Assembly (NCBI GenBank): GCA_036346275.1
Contig: CM070721.1
Span: forward strand, 1,128,452 to 1,192,451
Length of the DNA: 64,000 nucleotides
Source of the DNA: Otatea glauca
Taxonomy: Eukaryota > Streptophyta > Magnoliopsida > Poales > Poaceae
Reading direction: 5' to 3'
Below are positions 44,373 to 54,984 of this stretch, piece by piece. Position 1 is the stretch's first letter, and every line of letters starts with the position of its first letter. Both the position numbers and the translations under genes were made by a program. Below the pieces are notes generated by a model. The model ran no database searches. It was not told the origin of the DNA and saw nothing but the letters and a program-made list of their open reading frames with translations.

Positions 44373-46845
44373 TGTGATAACCCGAGGGGTTATCAGGTTA
44401 ATTAAAATGCAATAATCAACTAAGCAAGCAATAAAAGTAATTAGGCAAGATAATTAAAATGTAAGGTTTAGAGAAGTGCCATCAGTCCCGGAGTGATAGT
44501 ATCGCTCATCAAGGTACCTGACTTGTCTGGAGGCCAGACTGGCACCTCTCGTTAGATCTTCATTCGGCGATTAGTAACTTACTTGGTACGTTGCGGATAC
44601 TGTTAGTAAAAAGAGTGAGAAATAACCAAAGGGTCCATAGAGTAAATAGTCACCAGTAAAAGCCCAATGGTAAGAAAGGTAAAAGGGCATGCAGTGAAGG
44701 TGAATAAAGGAGCCAGTAAGATGTTAGCCGAATGCCCAAAGAGCACACAACTCATTCGGCTCCCCTAGCTCACACACAAACCAACGAGCAGCAAAAGCCA
44801 GTCACTCCACCCTTTCTCAAGAGAGCATCCACAAGCCAGAGAGAGCACCATCGCCCAGCCGAAGCAAGCAAGACCAGCAAGAAGAAGGTGAAGTGCATCC
44901 AACAAGAAGAATGTGAAGTGCATCCAGAAGAGAAGGTGAAGGGGAATCAGAAGAAGAAGGTGGAGGCATCCCGAAGCAAGAGGCCAGCATCAGCTTCTTC
45001 TTCACCAACATCAACCCCATCAGCACCTAGCTAGCTTCCAACCGAACCTCAGGTGCACATTGCGAGTAGTACTACTAGTAGCAACAGTACTGGCTAGCAT
45101 GTACAGAGGGTAGATCGGGCTAGTAGCTAGCTAATGGGGTAGGGTAGCCAGTAGATCGGCTAGACTCTAGTGGTCTCAGTAGTCGGGGATAGCCTTAATG
45201 GGTAGTGAAGGGTGTCCCCTAGCCTTACCGCGTTGGTTTTGTCAATCAATTTGCGGATCGCATAAAAATCAAAATTTGGTATTAATTAAATTGTGCCAAG
45301 ATAAAATTGTATGACAGATCATAATATTGGTTGGATGCTAGAATAAATTGTTCACAATTAATTGCCCTAGTTCATGCTTTATGCTTTCAGGGCCCGACCT
45401 GAACCTTCCAGCCAGTCAGATCCAGTATTTGGGCGAGGCAGAACCTTCAGATTTTATACCAGGCAAGATTCATTGACCATCTTTATTAAATGCTTTTCCA
45501 ATGCTTTTATATAGCTAAGCTTATCATCACTGCATTAAAAACCTTATATTGCAAATTTGAAAGTATTGAACCGGATTTGGATGGAAGAGGTGTTGTGGTT
45601 GAGGTGATGAGATGGTGATGTGGTTTTTGAAATGGTGGAACTAATGTTTAGCTCGTCCACGAATGGAGTTATGGACATAGTATTAGTGATAATTATAGTG
45701 GGTAGAGGGCGCCAAGGAAAGACAATGCGTTTATACTAGGGCGCGGTTATGCCCATGCCGGTGGGGGCCTCTACATTCTAGCCTACACCTACACTCGAGT
45801 AATGTGCCGTATTTCAGTATCAACCATAGTGATATGAATCGCTGCAAGAAAATGTTGTCCTATGAAGGCGTAAGATCTCCACATTGGGTAAGAGTAGTTA
45901 CTAGATCAAAAGTCTGGGTCTGCCAGAAGGCCCAGATGAGATGGCTGGCTTGAAGTGGAATTATATAATTGCCACGAGTAGAGTTACTCCCGACTAGAAA
46001 TCGGGGTACAACTGTATATGAGAATGGTGGGATGGCCTTGGATAGGATCCTCTCGAGTACAGGGTTGGAGATCTAACGCTGGATTAACGATAAATGTTCT
46101 AGAGCCTCACGAGATGAGGTCTGTATGGGTAAAGTGGTACAAACCTGTGCAGAGTCAAATATTGAATTCAAGCCTGTCTCCTGGATTGGAGGCTACGGAA
46201 GCTAAGTCTGCCTCATTTACGAGTGCTAGTAGCTGCATGATTTCAGAATTTAAAAGTAACCAACCTTTAAAGAAAACCAAAAACCTAATGTCGGTAAAAA
46301 TGGATTTTGAGGGAAGGTAAGAAATGGCTGAATTGGAGAGAAAACTCATTAATGCATTTGTTATCTAATGCTTGTTGAGTACTCTGTACTTACTCTTATT
46401 AAATCCCTCTTTTCTAGAAGGTGAGTCTGATGGATCGACGTATGAGGCATGGGATGAGGCCTACTCTCAGGGTCAATACCAAGATCAACAGGAGGATCCC
46501 TCCGTGGGCTACTACTACTCCGACTACTACCAGGAGGGCTAGGGGATGGTATAGGCTATATCGGCAATATAGGAGATATTCAGGGTAATGTAGCTAGATA
46601 TGTTATCTTTTGTTGTGCAGGAACCAGATGTATAAGTATGTATTGGACATATAGCCCTGCGTGGCTTGATATGAATATATTTTCATTCAGTCTCTAATTA
46701 TTGTTCTGCTGTAACACTCTGAACACGACATAGGAACCGATGCTCTCGATGCTTTGCTAGCTACTGTGCTGAGATCCGTATAATTATCCCTGTGTGATGA
46801 CAGTACTGCTGTTGTTCATCTGGGCTAATTATGCGGGTCGCCACA
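44373..46845 (+). mobile_element. solo LTR B (2473 bp)
   Basis: Begins TGTGATAACCCGAGGGGTTA, ends GGGTCGCCACA, and is flanked by ACAAG at 44368-44372 and 46846-46850. Similarity to LTR A runs over nearly the whole length, including the start hairpin, TGATAGTATCGCTCATCRAG, CCACATTGGGTAAG, the TCTCCTGGATTGGAGGCTAC block and the Tyr-rich tail. No internal region is present. It lies just downstream of CYP88A copy 1. Confidence 0.93.
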
Positions 46846-47565
46846 ACAAGGTACTTTACGTGTATTTTACATTTTTTCTTTGTCTCTTGTCTATTTATAT
46901 ATTAATTTGGATTGCAATAAGTATTTAAATGTAAGTTTGGTACGGTTTTCTTATGTTAGCTTTTTCCCGTGAGCACTCTCTCTATTTTTATCCTGCGTAC
47001 GCCACTGGATAGCAGTAAGGTTGGCAATGGATGGCTCTGTTTCTGCAGGTTATGTATATATGGTTAATTTCTTCCTCCTCCTCCTGACTAATAATAAGCT
47101 AGATTTAGGGGCATTCGGCTCCGGAAACTTATAGTTCTCCCCGTCAATCCTCCAGATCCAAAACAACTCACTTCTCGCTCATGAACAGTTTGTGTCAATG
47201 GATTAGTTTGAAAAAAACTTGAGATAAGGGGTATGTGCCAAAAAAGGTATCATAAGTAGTTATTAATAAAATCGAAGTTGAAGTGCCATTTCGCTGTCAT
47301 GCGCAAGAAAAGTAAATGTGCATGTTACCAAAAGAGGCAGTGTCGAGCTCCATGCTTCTACTATGTTAAGAGAGTTTTTATTATCTTTAGAAGGTACCAC
47401 TAAATTACTCTTAAATTCTTAATACATTTATCCTTTAAGTTTTTTTTACCTCTTGGTACTAACTAAATAGATAGCTTGGTACTTTCCAAGGATGGTAAAA
47501 GGTCTCATTATGTAATCTTCACCTCTCATCAAGCTTTTGTTGTGTGGTCCTATCTTGATCACGAC
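46846..47565. other. intergenic, no gene recognised
   Basis: AT-rich sequence with no supported frame. A segment near 47370-47470 (TTACTCTTAAATT...CTCTTRGTACTAACTAA) resembles 11815-11900 and may be a dispersed repeat. Confidence 0.45.
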
Positions 47566-47819
47566 TTGGGGGTGAAAATCGAGTCAAGTCCTCATTTTTT
47601 TGACTTTTTTTCGTAATTAACATAGTTTAATTTAATATCATTTTATTTATAGTTTGAAAGTATTTTTAGAATGGAGCTAACGAGCCGAGCCGAGCCAGAG
47701 CATAATCTAATTTCATTCGAAATTGACCCATTTCAATATTTAACCAATGAACGAGTATAATTAGAACAATTTTGAACCGAGTCAACGAACCCTACCAACA
47801 AGCTTTTTTTCCAACCCTA
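47566..47819. mobile_element. hAT-type MITE (254 bp)
   Basis: Starts TTGGGGGTGAAAATC and ends TTTTCCAACCCTA, flanked by ATCACGAC at 47558-47565 and 47820-47827. It carries CGAGCCGAGCCGAGCC inside. Terminal sequence and the 8-bp duplication fit hAT. Confidence 0.85.
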
Positions 47820-48813
47820 ATCACGACCCATTGATGATGAATCCCCTCATTGGATTAGGACTCATCCATGGACCTATGGATGAGAGAACAATCAATCTTC
47901 TTCCTCTTTCTTTCTTCATTATTAAGCCCCATCTATGTTTATTATAAAAAAAAGGTCCAATTTGCTTGCTTGCTGGTCCATGGCTAGCTTTGATTCTATT
48001 TTTGTACCTATTCACCAACCAACTTCTAGTTCCCTGGCCATGTCTTGAGCTTGGGATCTTTAATCCGTAATATTATATTGAGTTCCAAGCATCAACGGAG
48101 CGAAGCTACATTACATGGAGGGAGTTCAATTGAACTCCCTTTAATTTTTTTCTCTATGGAAAAAAGATGAGCTATATAATAGCACTATAGCTTCAAGCCT
48201 TCAACCTAATATGTACCCTAAAAAGTGAAGTTTTCCCACATGTGCCTGTGGTCACAAGCACCATTGTGGATATTCATTATCTTTTATATTTGTCTCTCTC
48301 TCTTTTAGCTCTCTCTATCTTCTTCACCTCGAGCGGCGTCGTCGCATCATCCTTCTCCATCCTCGCCACCCATTTGTGCCGCCATCCTTCTCCATCTGCC
48401 TCGTCACCCGTCCACGCTGTCACCACCTCTATCTGTGCCACCATCTGAGCTACCTGTCCATGAGTTGCACGGATGTTGATCGCGCGGAGAGAGATAGAGG
48501 GAGGGAGAAGCACGAATCCTGAAGCAAGCTTGGACGGTTTTAATACTGCGTTTAGCCACATGCACTAGTGGCTTTGCATTTTTGTACCTTGAAGGGAGTA
48601 TTTGGATTAGAGGTATTTTATTGGAATATTTTAATATCTAGTTCAAATTTGAAGTACATTTCAAAACCCCTCGAGAAATTACCCGTAATCCAAACATTTT
48701 TTACTCCCCAAATGAATGCATTGCCTACCTGTATCTTATGTTTTGCGGTGTCTATATTAATTAACGGCTACCGCGCGTCGTTGCACAACAACTAGTTCAC
48801 CCGTTAACTTAAG

Positions 48814-48849
<36 letters not shown>

Positions 48850-50159
48850 AGGGAGGAGAAATGTGGGCAGAGAGGTGCTTCAATGCTTTTCTTTTTAATA
48901 GTTGCACAAATATTAAAGCATGAATGAAGGGTAGATGGTGATTACTTACCTCTTCGTTTGCTTTAAGATTTGTACAACTTGTATTGAGAGGGAAAACATT
49001 GAAGCACTGCTCATGTGGGCAATATGCCCGTACTTGGAGAAAGCAAGATGAACGACCTAACAGGTCAATATGATGCACGAGGGAAGGATGGAATTAAGAT
49101 GGAACCAACATGCATGCATGCATGCTCGAAGTAAGTGTTCAGTTCAGGTCGGTGGCTAATCAGCTTAGCTTTGCTTTGCTTTGCTATAGTGCATGATGTG
49201 CATCCCATTTGGGTGAGGAGGAGGAAGCTAGACAAAAGATAGAGCCAGCCAGCCCAAATTAAAGCAGCCAGCAGAAGTAGGATATATAGAAAAAGGGATC
49301 AGAAAGAAATCGATCGCCTCTTCCTCTTGCATCGATCGTTCGTTCTCCATTCCTTGAATTCCATCTCCTGAGCTAGCTAGATCTGTATATCTGACAGCTA
49401 GTACTCCTAGCTAGCTAATATGACTGTTCGTACGTGCATGCATGCTGTGGCGCACATCATCACATGCACTAGATCGAACGATGCACGTACGTACGTACGT
49501 GTGTCTGGAGTCTCCCATTGTTGCCACTCGATTGACACAATCGAGGCGTGTCACTCTCGTGTTGCATTGCATGTGTGTTGTTGTGCGATCGAACTAATTG
49601 GCTATATATGCATCTATCGTTTGTCCATCGATCGGTCTCCATGTCCATCTCGTCTTCATCTCTAGCAAACCACCCATCAATGGCTAGCTCTTTTACTACT
49701 CTTGCTTTATTACATTCCGTTACAGTGATGGGTCAAGACACATGAGCAGCAGACATGCCTCATTTTTGCGATCCATGGCATATAACAACAACAACAACAA
49801 TAATTATTATTATTATTAACTTGTGCACCATAGTGCCTGTGTACTATAAATTAAAATGGGTATTTTCCCTACGTATCACTGCAAAAAAATTGAAATTTTT
49901 AGATATCAAGTTTAACTAGTTCAAACAAGTTTGAACTAAAATTCAAACTAGAGTTATATTTTTTATGGTAGTTTGTTTGTAGGTATGTGCCGATTCAAAA
50001 TATTTGAATATGAGTATAGTTTTTCAAAACTATGTGTTTCATTTGAATTGTTATAGATGGGTGTATGCTTTACAACAGAAATTTTTTAAAATGTACATGA
50101 ATTTAGCTTAAATTCTTCTATTTAAAATCATGGCCGTATCCTATTATAGCTTCCTGTAT
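47820..50159. other. intergenic, repeats only
   Basis: No gene is supported. Contents: a perfect 20-bp palindrome centred on CAATTG (48120-48139), a (TA)n tract (48815-48848), ATGC and ACGT repeats (49109-49125, 49484-49500), and an AAC/ATT microsatellite (49786-49817). A CACTGCAAAAAAATTG motif at 49878 might be a CACTA-type end but has no proven partner. Confidence 0.5.
48815..48848. repeat. (TA)n microsatellite
   Basis: About 17 uninterrupted TA units. Confidence 0.97.
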
Positions 50160-51174
50160 CACTACTACAGAACACTATATCACTGCCGGTTCCAAACTGG
50201 CATCACTGTCGGATTTTTGGAACCGGCAGTGATTGGTCGGCAGTGATAGCCGGATTTTGGAACAAGTCACACGATTTTCGCGCGCGTGCGGTTGCTAGGA
50301 CTCGAGCTCACGATCTGCTGCCTCACGCGAGGCCACTTTACCATCTCACCTATCACTCATTACTCAACCAATATAGGATATATTTTCCTTTTGTTCATTT
50401 GTCTCCGAACCTTTTGATGATTATTTGGATATCTAAATGAATTCAAATGGAAAAATTGCCAACTACAAAGTTGTAGATCTGGTCGAGAGCTACAATTTTT
50501 ATATAAATTTTATCACCATCCGACTCCTTATGGAAAATTTATAATTTTTCAAAAATGATTGGTAGCGTTATTACTGCCGGTTGGGAATACGAACCGCCAA
50601 CCGGCAGTGATACTATTATTTTGATATTTAAACTACTTCAAATAAAAAAGTTGTCAACTACAAAGTTGTAGATCTCGTCGAGAGCTACAATTTTCATATA
50701 AAATTTATCTCCATCCGACTCCGTATGGAAAAGTTATGAGTTTTTGAAAAATGGTTGGTTACGTTGGTAGCATTATTATTGCCGGTTGGGAATACGAACT
50801 GCCAACCGGCAGTGATACCATTATTTAGATATTTAAATTACTTCAAATGAAAAAGTTATCAACTACAAAGTTGTAGATCTCGTCGAGAACTACAATTTTC
50901 ATATAAATTTTATCTCCGTCCTACCCCGTATGAAAAAGTTATTATTTTTCAAAAATATCATCACTGTCGATTCTTCTAAAAATCGGCAGTGATAGTATTA
51001 CTGCCGGTTCGGACATGAACCGGCAGTAATAAGGAATTTATCACTGTCGGTTCATCAGAAAAAAGCTGTTACTATCGGTTTTTCATTCGAACCGACAGCG
51101 ATAATATTATTACTGCCGATTTTTGATGAACCGGCAGTGATATGACGACAAGAATAATTGATTATGTACTAGTG
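50160..51174. mobile_element. non-autonomous CACTA element (1015 bp)
   Basis: Ends are CACTACTACAGAA and, inverted, CACTAGTACATAA, with a 3-bp TAT duplication (50157-50159 and 51175-51177), as expected for En/Spm-type elements. Subterminal regions hold many TCACTGCCGGTTC / GAACCGGCAGTGA motifs in both orientations. The centre has three tandem units of about 180 bp (50450-50960), each with ACAAAGTTGTAGATCTCGTC, GAGCTACAATTTTCATATAA and a GCCGGTTGGGAATACGAACC hairpin. No transposase. Confidence 0.85.
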
Positions 51175-52285
51175 TATATAGGTATGTATGATACCTAGCT
51201 AGCTAGTGCACCGCATGATTAAAGTAGCTGAAATATATCGCAAAGTCGATGCCCATTTCGGCGATCATAACCTAGCTACTTTATTGACACACACAGAGTA
51301 TGAAAAAAAATCAGCGTTAGGCCGGTTAAAAAATATAGGTCAAGAAAATAGTGATTTCATACTAATTTGAATTAAGTTGACGTTAATAATTATAGAAGAT
51401 CAAGCAAACACAATGCTTCGTGGACAAAAAAAATTGAGAGGAGGCGTTTCGGCCAAAATACTTTTTTTTTTTGCGAAGGAAACTGGTTTCGATCGGCTGC
51501 GTTTGGAAAACCAAAATTTGAAATATTCTTTCAAAGGACTTTAATTGTATGGAATCAACTTTACATTTTTAGAAATAGTAAATCAACTCCCAAAATTATA
51601 AAAAAAATTGAGAGGTAATTTAGATCATTTAGAAGTAAATAAAATATTTTCATATTATGCATAGTTTTTAAATAATTTTCAAAATTCAAGGGCAGCAGCT
51701 AGAAAATGAAAAAAAAAACAATTTCTTTAACGCAAAAAATTCTAGGAAAAGTAAGAAAATGCAAAAAAAAAAACACTTTTGGAACCTATAATATATTTTT
51801 AGGGTATTTTTGGATGTTACATAGTGTCTGTAGGCACCTTTTAAAATACCACAACAAAAGTGTATATTTCCAATATTTTATGGAAATTTATGGATGTAAA
51901 TAAGAAAATGTCTATAGAAAAGTACCAGTTCGTGAGGTTTTGTTGTAATGACGATAAAATAAATATAGGTCAAGAAAATAGTGATTTCATACTAATTTGA
52001 AGTAAGTCGACGTTAATATTTATAGAAGATCATGCAAACACAGTGCTTCGAGGACAAAAATATAGAGTTCAAAACTAATCATCTTTCTCAGGATCGATGA
52101 TGTTAACGAAGTCAAAGCAAGATGGATATATTCCATTCCACGCACTGCGGAAGAAACATCCTATACAGGCGTTTCTATTGTTCGGCAGAGACATAAAAAC
52201 TTTTATTGCTCTATATGTTTTTAAAAGTATCTTTCAAATATTTCAAAATATATACCATAATGGTGTCTCTACGACCAAAGAGTAG
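51175..52285. repeat. AT-rich repeat region with 100-bp direct repeat
   Basis: A TAGGTCAAGAAAATAGTGAT ... GCTTCGTGGACAAAAA segment at 51334-51430 recurs in the same orientation at 51963-52062. Between them, 51770-51956 ends with GGTTTTGTTGTAATG, which resembles the end at 53391 (GGTTTTTGTTGCAGTG); inverted, these read CATTACAACAAAACC and CACTGCAACAAAAACC, like CACTA-type termini. They could be ends of two related elements; left partners were not identified. Confidence 0.5.
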
Positions 52286-52915
52286 GGGTGGAAATTAAGC
52301 TCGAGGCTCGCAGCTTGGCTTGAGCTCGGCTCGGCTCGGTGCGGCTCGGCTCAGCTCGATGCGACAGTGAGCCGAGCCGAGCCGCTTTGGCGCTCACCAA
52401 CGAGCCGAGCGAGCTCGCTGGCGCTCGCTGGCTCGTTAGGCTCGTTAGTTCTGTGGTTAAGTTATGAAATAAATAACATTGATGGCATTATTATGAAACA
52501 AATAACATTGATAACTTTGAAATATCAACAAGAATGCAAACATTGAACAAGATAATGCAGAAATAAATATATTGTCAGCACTTCATGATTTGCATAATTG
52601 CATTACAATTTACAAACAACTGACTCGGCAGTCGGCACATTAAACAAAAGTTCAGAAGTCCGAATTGATCTGATCTCCTTGGCTCACTGATCATTTGATC
52701 AACACATGATGCAACAGACCGAGTGAGGACTGAGGAGTCTCAATTGAATACAGACTCGATCGAATGTGGCCAGCTCATGAGCCGTAACGAGCCGGCTCGC
52801 AGCTCGCCCGAGCCCGAGCCGAGCCCAGCTTGTAGCTCGATTTACACTTCGAGCCGAGCCGAGCTCGGCTCTATTTTCGACGAGCTCAAACGAGCCGAGC
52901 CGAATTGTAAATGCA
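52286..52915. mobile_element. hAT-like element with GAGCCGAGC subterminal repeats
   Basis: Begins TAGGGGTGGAAATTAAGCTCG, followed by tandem GAGCTCGGCTCGGCTCG motifs, an AT-rich middle and an inverted set of GAGCCGAGCCGAGC motifs ending near 52910. The TAGGGGTGG start and the subterminal repeats are typical of plant hAT MITEs. No matching right end or 8-bp duplication was found, so the right terminus is uncertain. Confidence 0.6.
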
Positions 52916-53640
52916 TTATATTATGTCTCTTACACCCTCTATAGAATGAAAAAATATGTTGGAACATATCCTTTAACTCAATACCTTGTGGATAAACAAC
53001 TAGCATTACTAACCATCAAATCCCCATGTCTTATACTTATATTGTAATTCTTGTTAGTAGCACACAAATATATATTAAATATCTAAAAAATATTTCTAGA
53101 TAATAAAAATACCTCAAATAATGTCTCTGCAATATAAGATCGATTTAAGAAGTGTCAAAAAAAGTCTCGATATAATTTTTGTTTTGACAATATAAAAATA
53201 TCTCAAAAATGCCTGTACAGTCCATATTCCATGTTCCTTATTCAAAACATCTGAAAATAGTGTCTACACATTTAAGGCATCTTCTAAAATACTATAAAAA
53301 ATATCTTTACAATATGTTATGGTATTCTGGAGAAGCAAATAAAAAATATCTATAAGAAAGTATTTTTACTCGTGGTTTTTGTTGCAGTGACGTCTAGCTT
53401 AAATCCGCTTGTTGATTTTTTTACTGTTCTGACGCCGGATTACTTATTTTTTTCCATAATTAGCCGCCCATCATCAGGAATCGTAAAAATAGTTATTGTA
53501 CAGTATAATTCAGCGCTTCACGTCTGCGGAATTTTTTTATCTTTATTGGATTTCCTACGGACCGGATCCGCGGGAATTTTCTTTAATGGAGCACTGGAAT
53601 CATGTGGACTGGAACCGCAGGATGTCAGCGAGTTCCCGCG
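52916..53640. other. AT-rich intergenic DNA
   Basis: No gene is supported. The stretch to 53391 has repeated AAAATATCTxTAxAA-type phrases and ends in a CACTA-like inverted terminus (GTTTTTGTTGCAGTG). Confidence 0.4.
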
Positions 53641-53663
53641 GTTCCAGTCCGCTGGAACTCGCG

Positions 53664-53712
53664 GGGGTGCTGGGGGGGGGGGCCGGGCGGGGTGTGGGCC
53701 CTGGTAGGGGCA
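53664..53712 (+). other. G-rich tract with quadruplex potential
   Basis: GGGGGTGCTGGGGGGGGGG is followed by GGGCGGGGTGTGGGCCCTGG and TAGGGG: at least five G-runs of three or more with short loops, fitting a G-quadruplex pattern on the plus strand. Confidence 0.7.
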
Positions 53713-54251
53713 TCAGGTGTGGGCGACAGCGCGGGGCCGGCCGGGTCTACGTCGTGCAGGACAGTAGGAAAAGCCAGAGCGGGCGCAGGGAGAAAAGAAG
53801 AAGAAAGGCGCAGGGGAGTGGGGGTTGAGCACTTGTGCAATTAAGTGCGATGAAAAGATTTATTCATTTACGGAAAGAAATATACGTGTCGCATGGCGGA
53901 TGAGAGGCCCCGGACAGCTGCTGCCACGAGTAATTTCAGTCGCGTCATGCTGTCTCGTCCATGCGCTGAAAGCAAAGGCAAATGACCGCTTCTTCGTCGC
54001 ATTTGCGCAGGAAACGACTATAAATCTCACCTGTTGTGCGATGGTTTGTGTAAGAGCAAGAGCGAGTGAGTTGGAGTGGTGCTAAGCGAGAGGCAGAAGA
54101 GGGGAGTAGGGGGGGAAACAGAGAGGGAAACGAGGTGGAAAAGGAAATTTAGAAGTGTATTTTCGGATGAATTTTTGCGACATTCATATTTTGTATCACT
54201 AGGTTGGAGTTTATATTTTTGATGATTTGACGAGGGATCACTATTTTACAG

Positions 54252-54355
54252 GTAATCTTCCGGACGGTGAGTTCGTACATCCATCGAGAGAGCTTCAGGA
54301 AGGTTGATTTGAAAGATACTCGGACTGTTGCAATCATCGGTTTTGCTTCAGACAG
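54252..54355 (+). other. possible exon of a transposon-related gene
   Basis: A TTTTACAG acceptor is followed by a 104-nt open segment encoding RTVSSYIHRESFRKVDLKD and TRTVAIIGFASD, then a GTTAGTG donor. A promoter-like ACTATAAATCTC lies at 54016. I do not recognise the peptide. Its position upstream of the MULE-like fragment at 57616, in the same direction and with shared repeat sequence between them, suggests both belong to one element split by insertions. This is inference only. Confidence 0.3.
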
Positions 54356-54769
54356 GTTAGTGTAAATATTAATACATTGAAGCACGGTAGTTGTACATGA
54401 CCAGTAGAAATAGTCAGGGTAAATGTATAATGAGTACGAGATAAAATGACACTAGTAGTGCGCTGAGTAGTACACAAATGGAACTCCGATTTTGTAAAAA
54501 ATATTGTGTAGTTGTTGTGTTATTAGTGCAATTAATAGTATAACGGTTTCATTGCTAGCAATGAACACATTAATATAAGTAGCCGTTAATGAAATGATGG
54601 GGTATAGAGTAGAAAATAGCTCCATGTTATTGAAATATAAGTGTATTATTAGTATAATATTGTAGAACAAGTAGTACGTATGAATGATAGCGTTGCTAAT
54701 GTTGTAATGGTATGTTATTTCTTGTAATGTTATTCAGCTTACTGTCGGAGGATTTAATTTGTTATGCGT

Positions 54770-54950
54770 AAAATATGTTGGACAATTAGTAAAATCGGGG
54801 AATAAATAGTTTAATATTCAGTGTAGTATTTATATGACATGAATGGATTTTTAGTTCGGTCAAACGAAATTTGTATAGTATCCAAGAAACAGTAGAAAAA
54901 AACACTATTATTAGTAAAAAAGTTAGTACTATTTAGCAGTAGAAAATATG
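54770..54950. repeat. diverged direct repeat, copy 1
   Basis: ATTAGTAAAATCGGGGAATA, AATATTCAGTGTAGTATTT and TAGTAAAAAAGTTAGTACTA recur in order at 57400-57535 with substitutions. The copies flank the inverted-repeat structure at 54985-57136. Confidence 0.7.
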
Positions 54951-54984
54951 GGTTACCAGTAACATATGTGGTATGTAAAATTAT

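Noticed and set aside
49878..53391. A single large CACTA element from CACTGCAAAA (49878) to GTTGCAGTG (53391)
   Set aside because: The putative ends are only about 8 bp alike, no 3-bp duplication was evident, and a similar right end also occurs at 51956. Left as unresolved.
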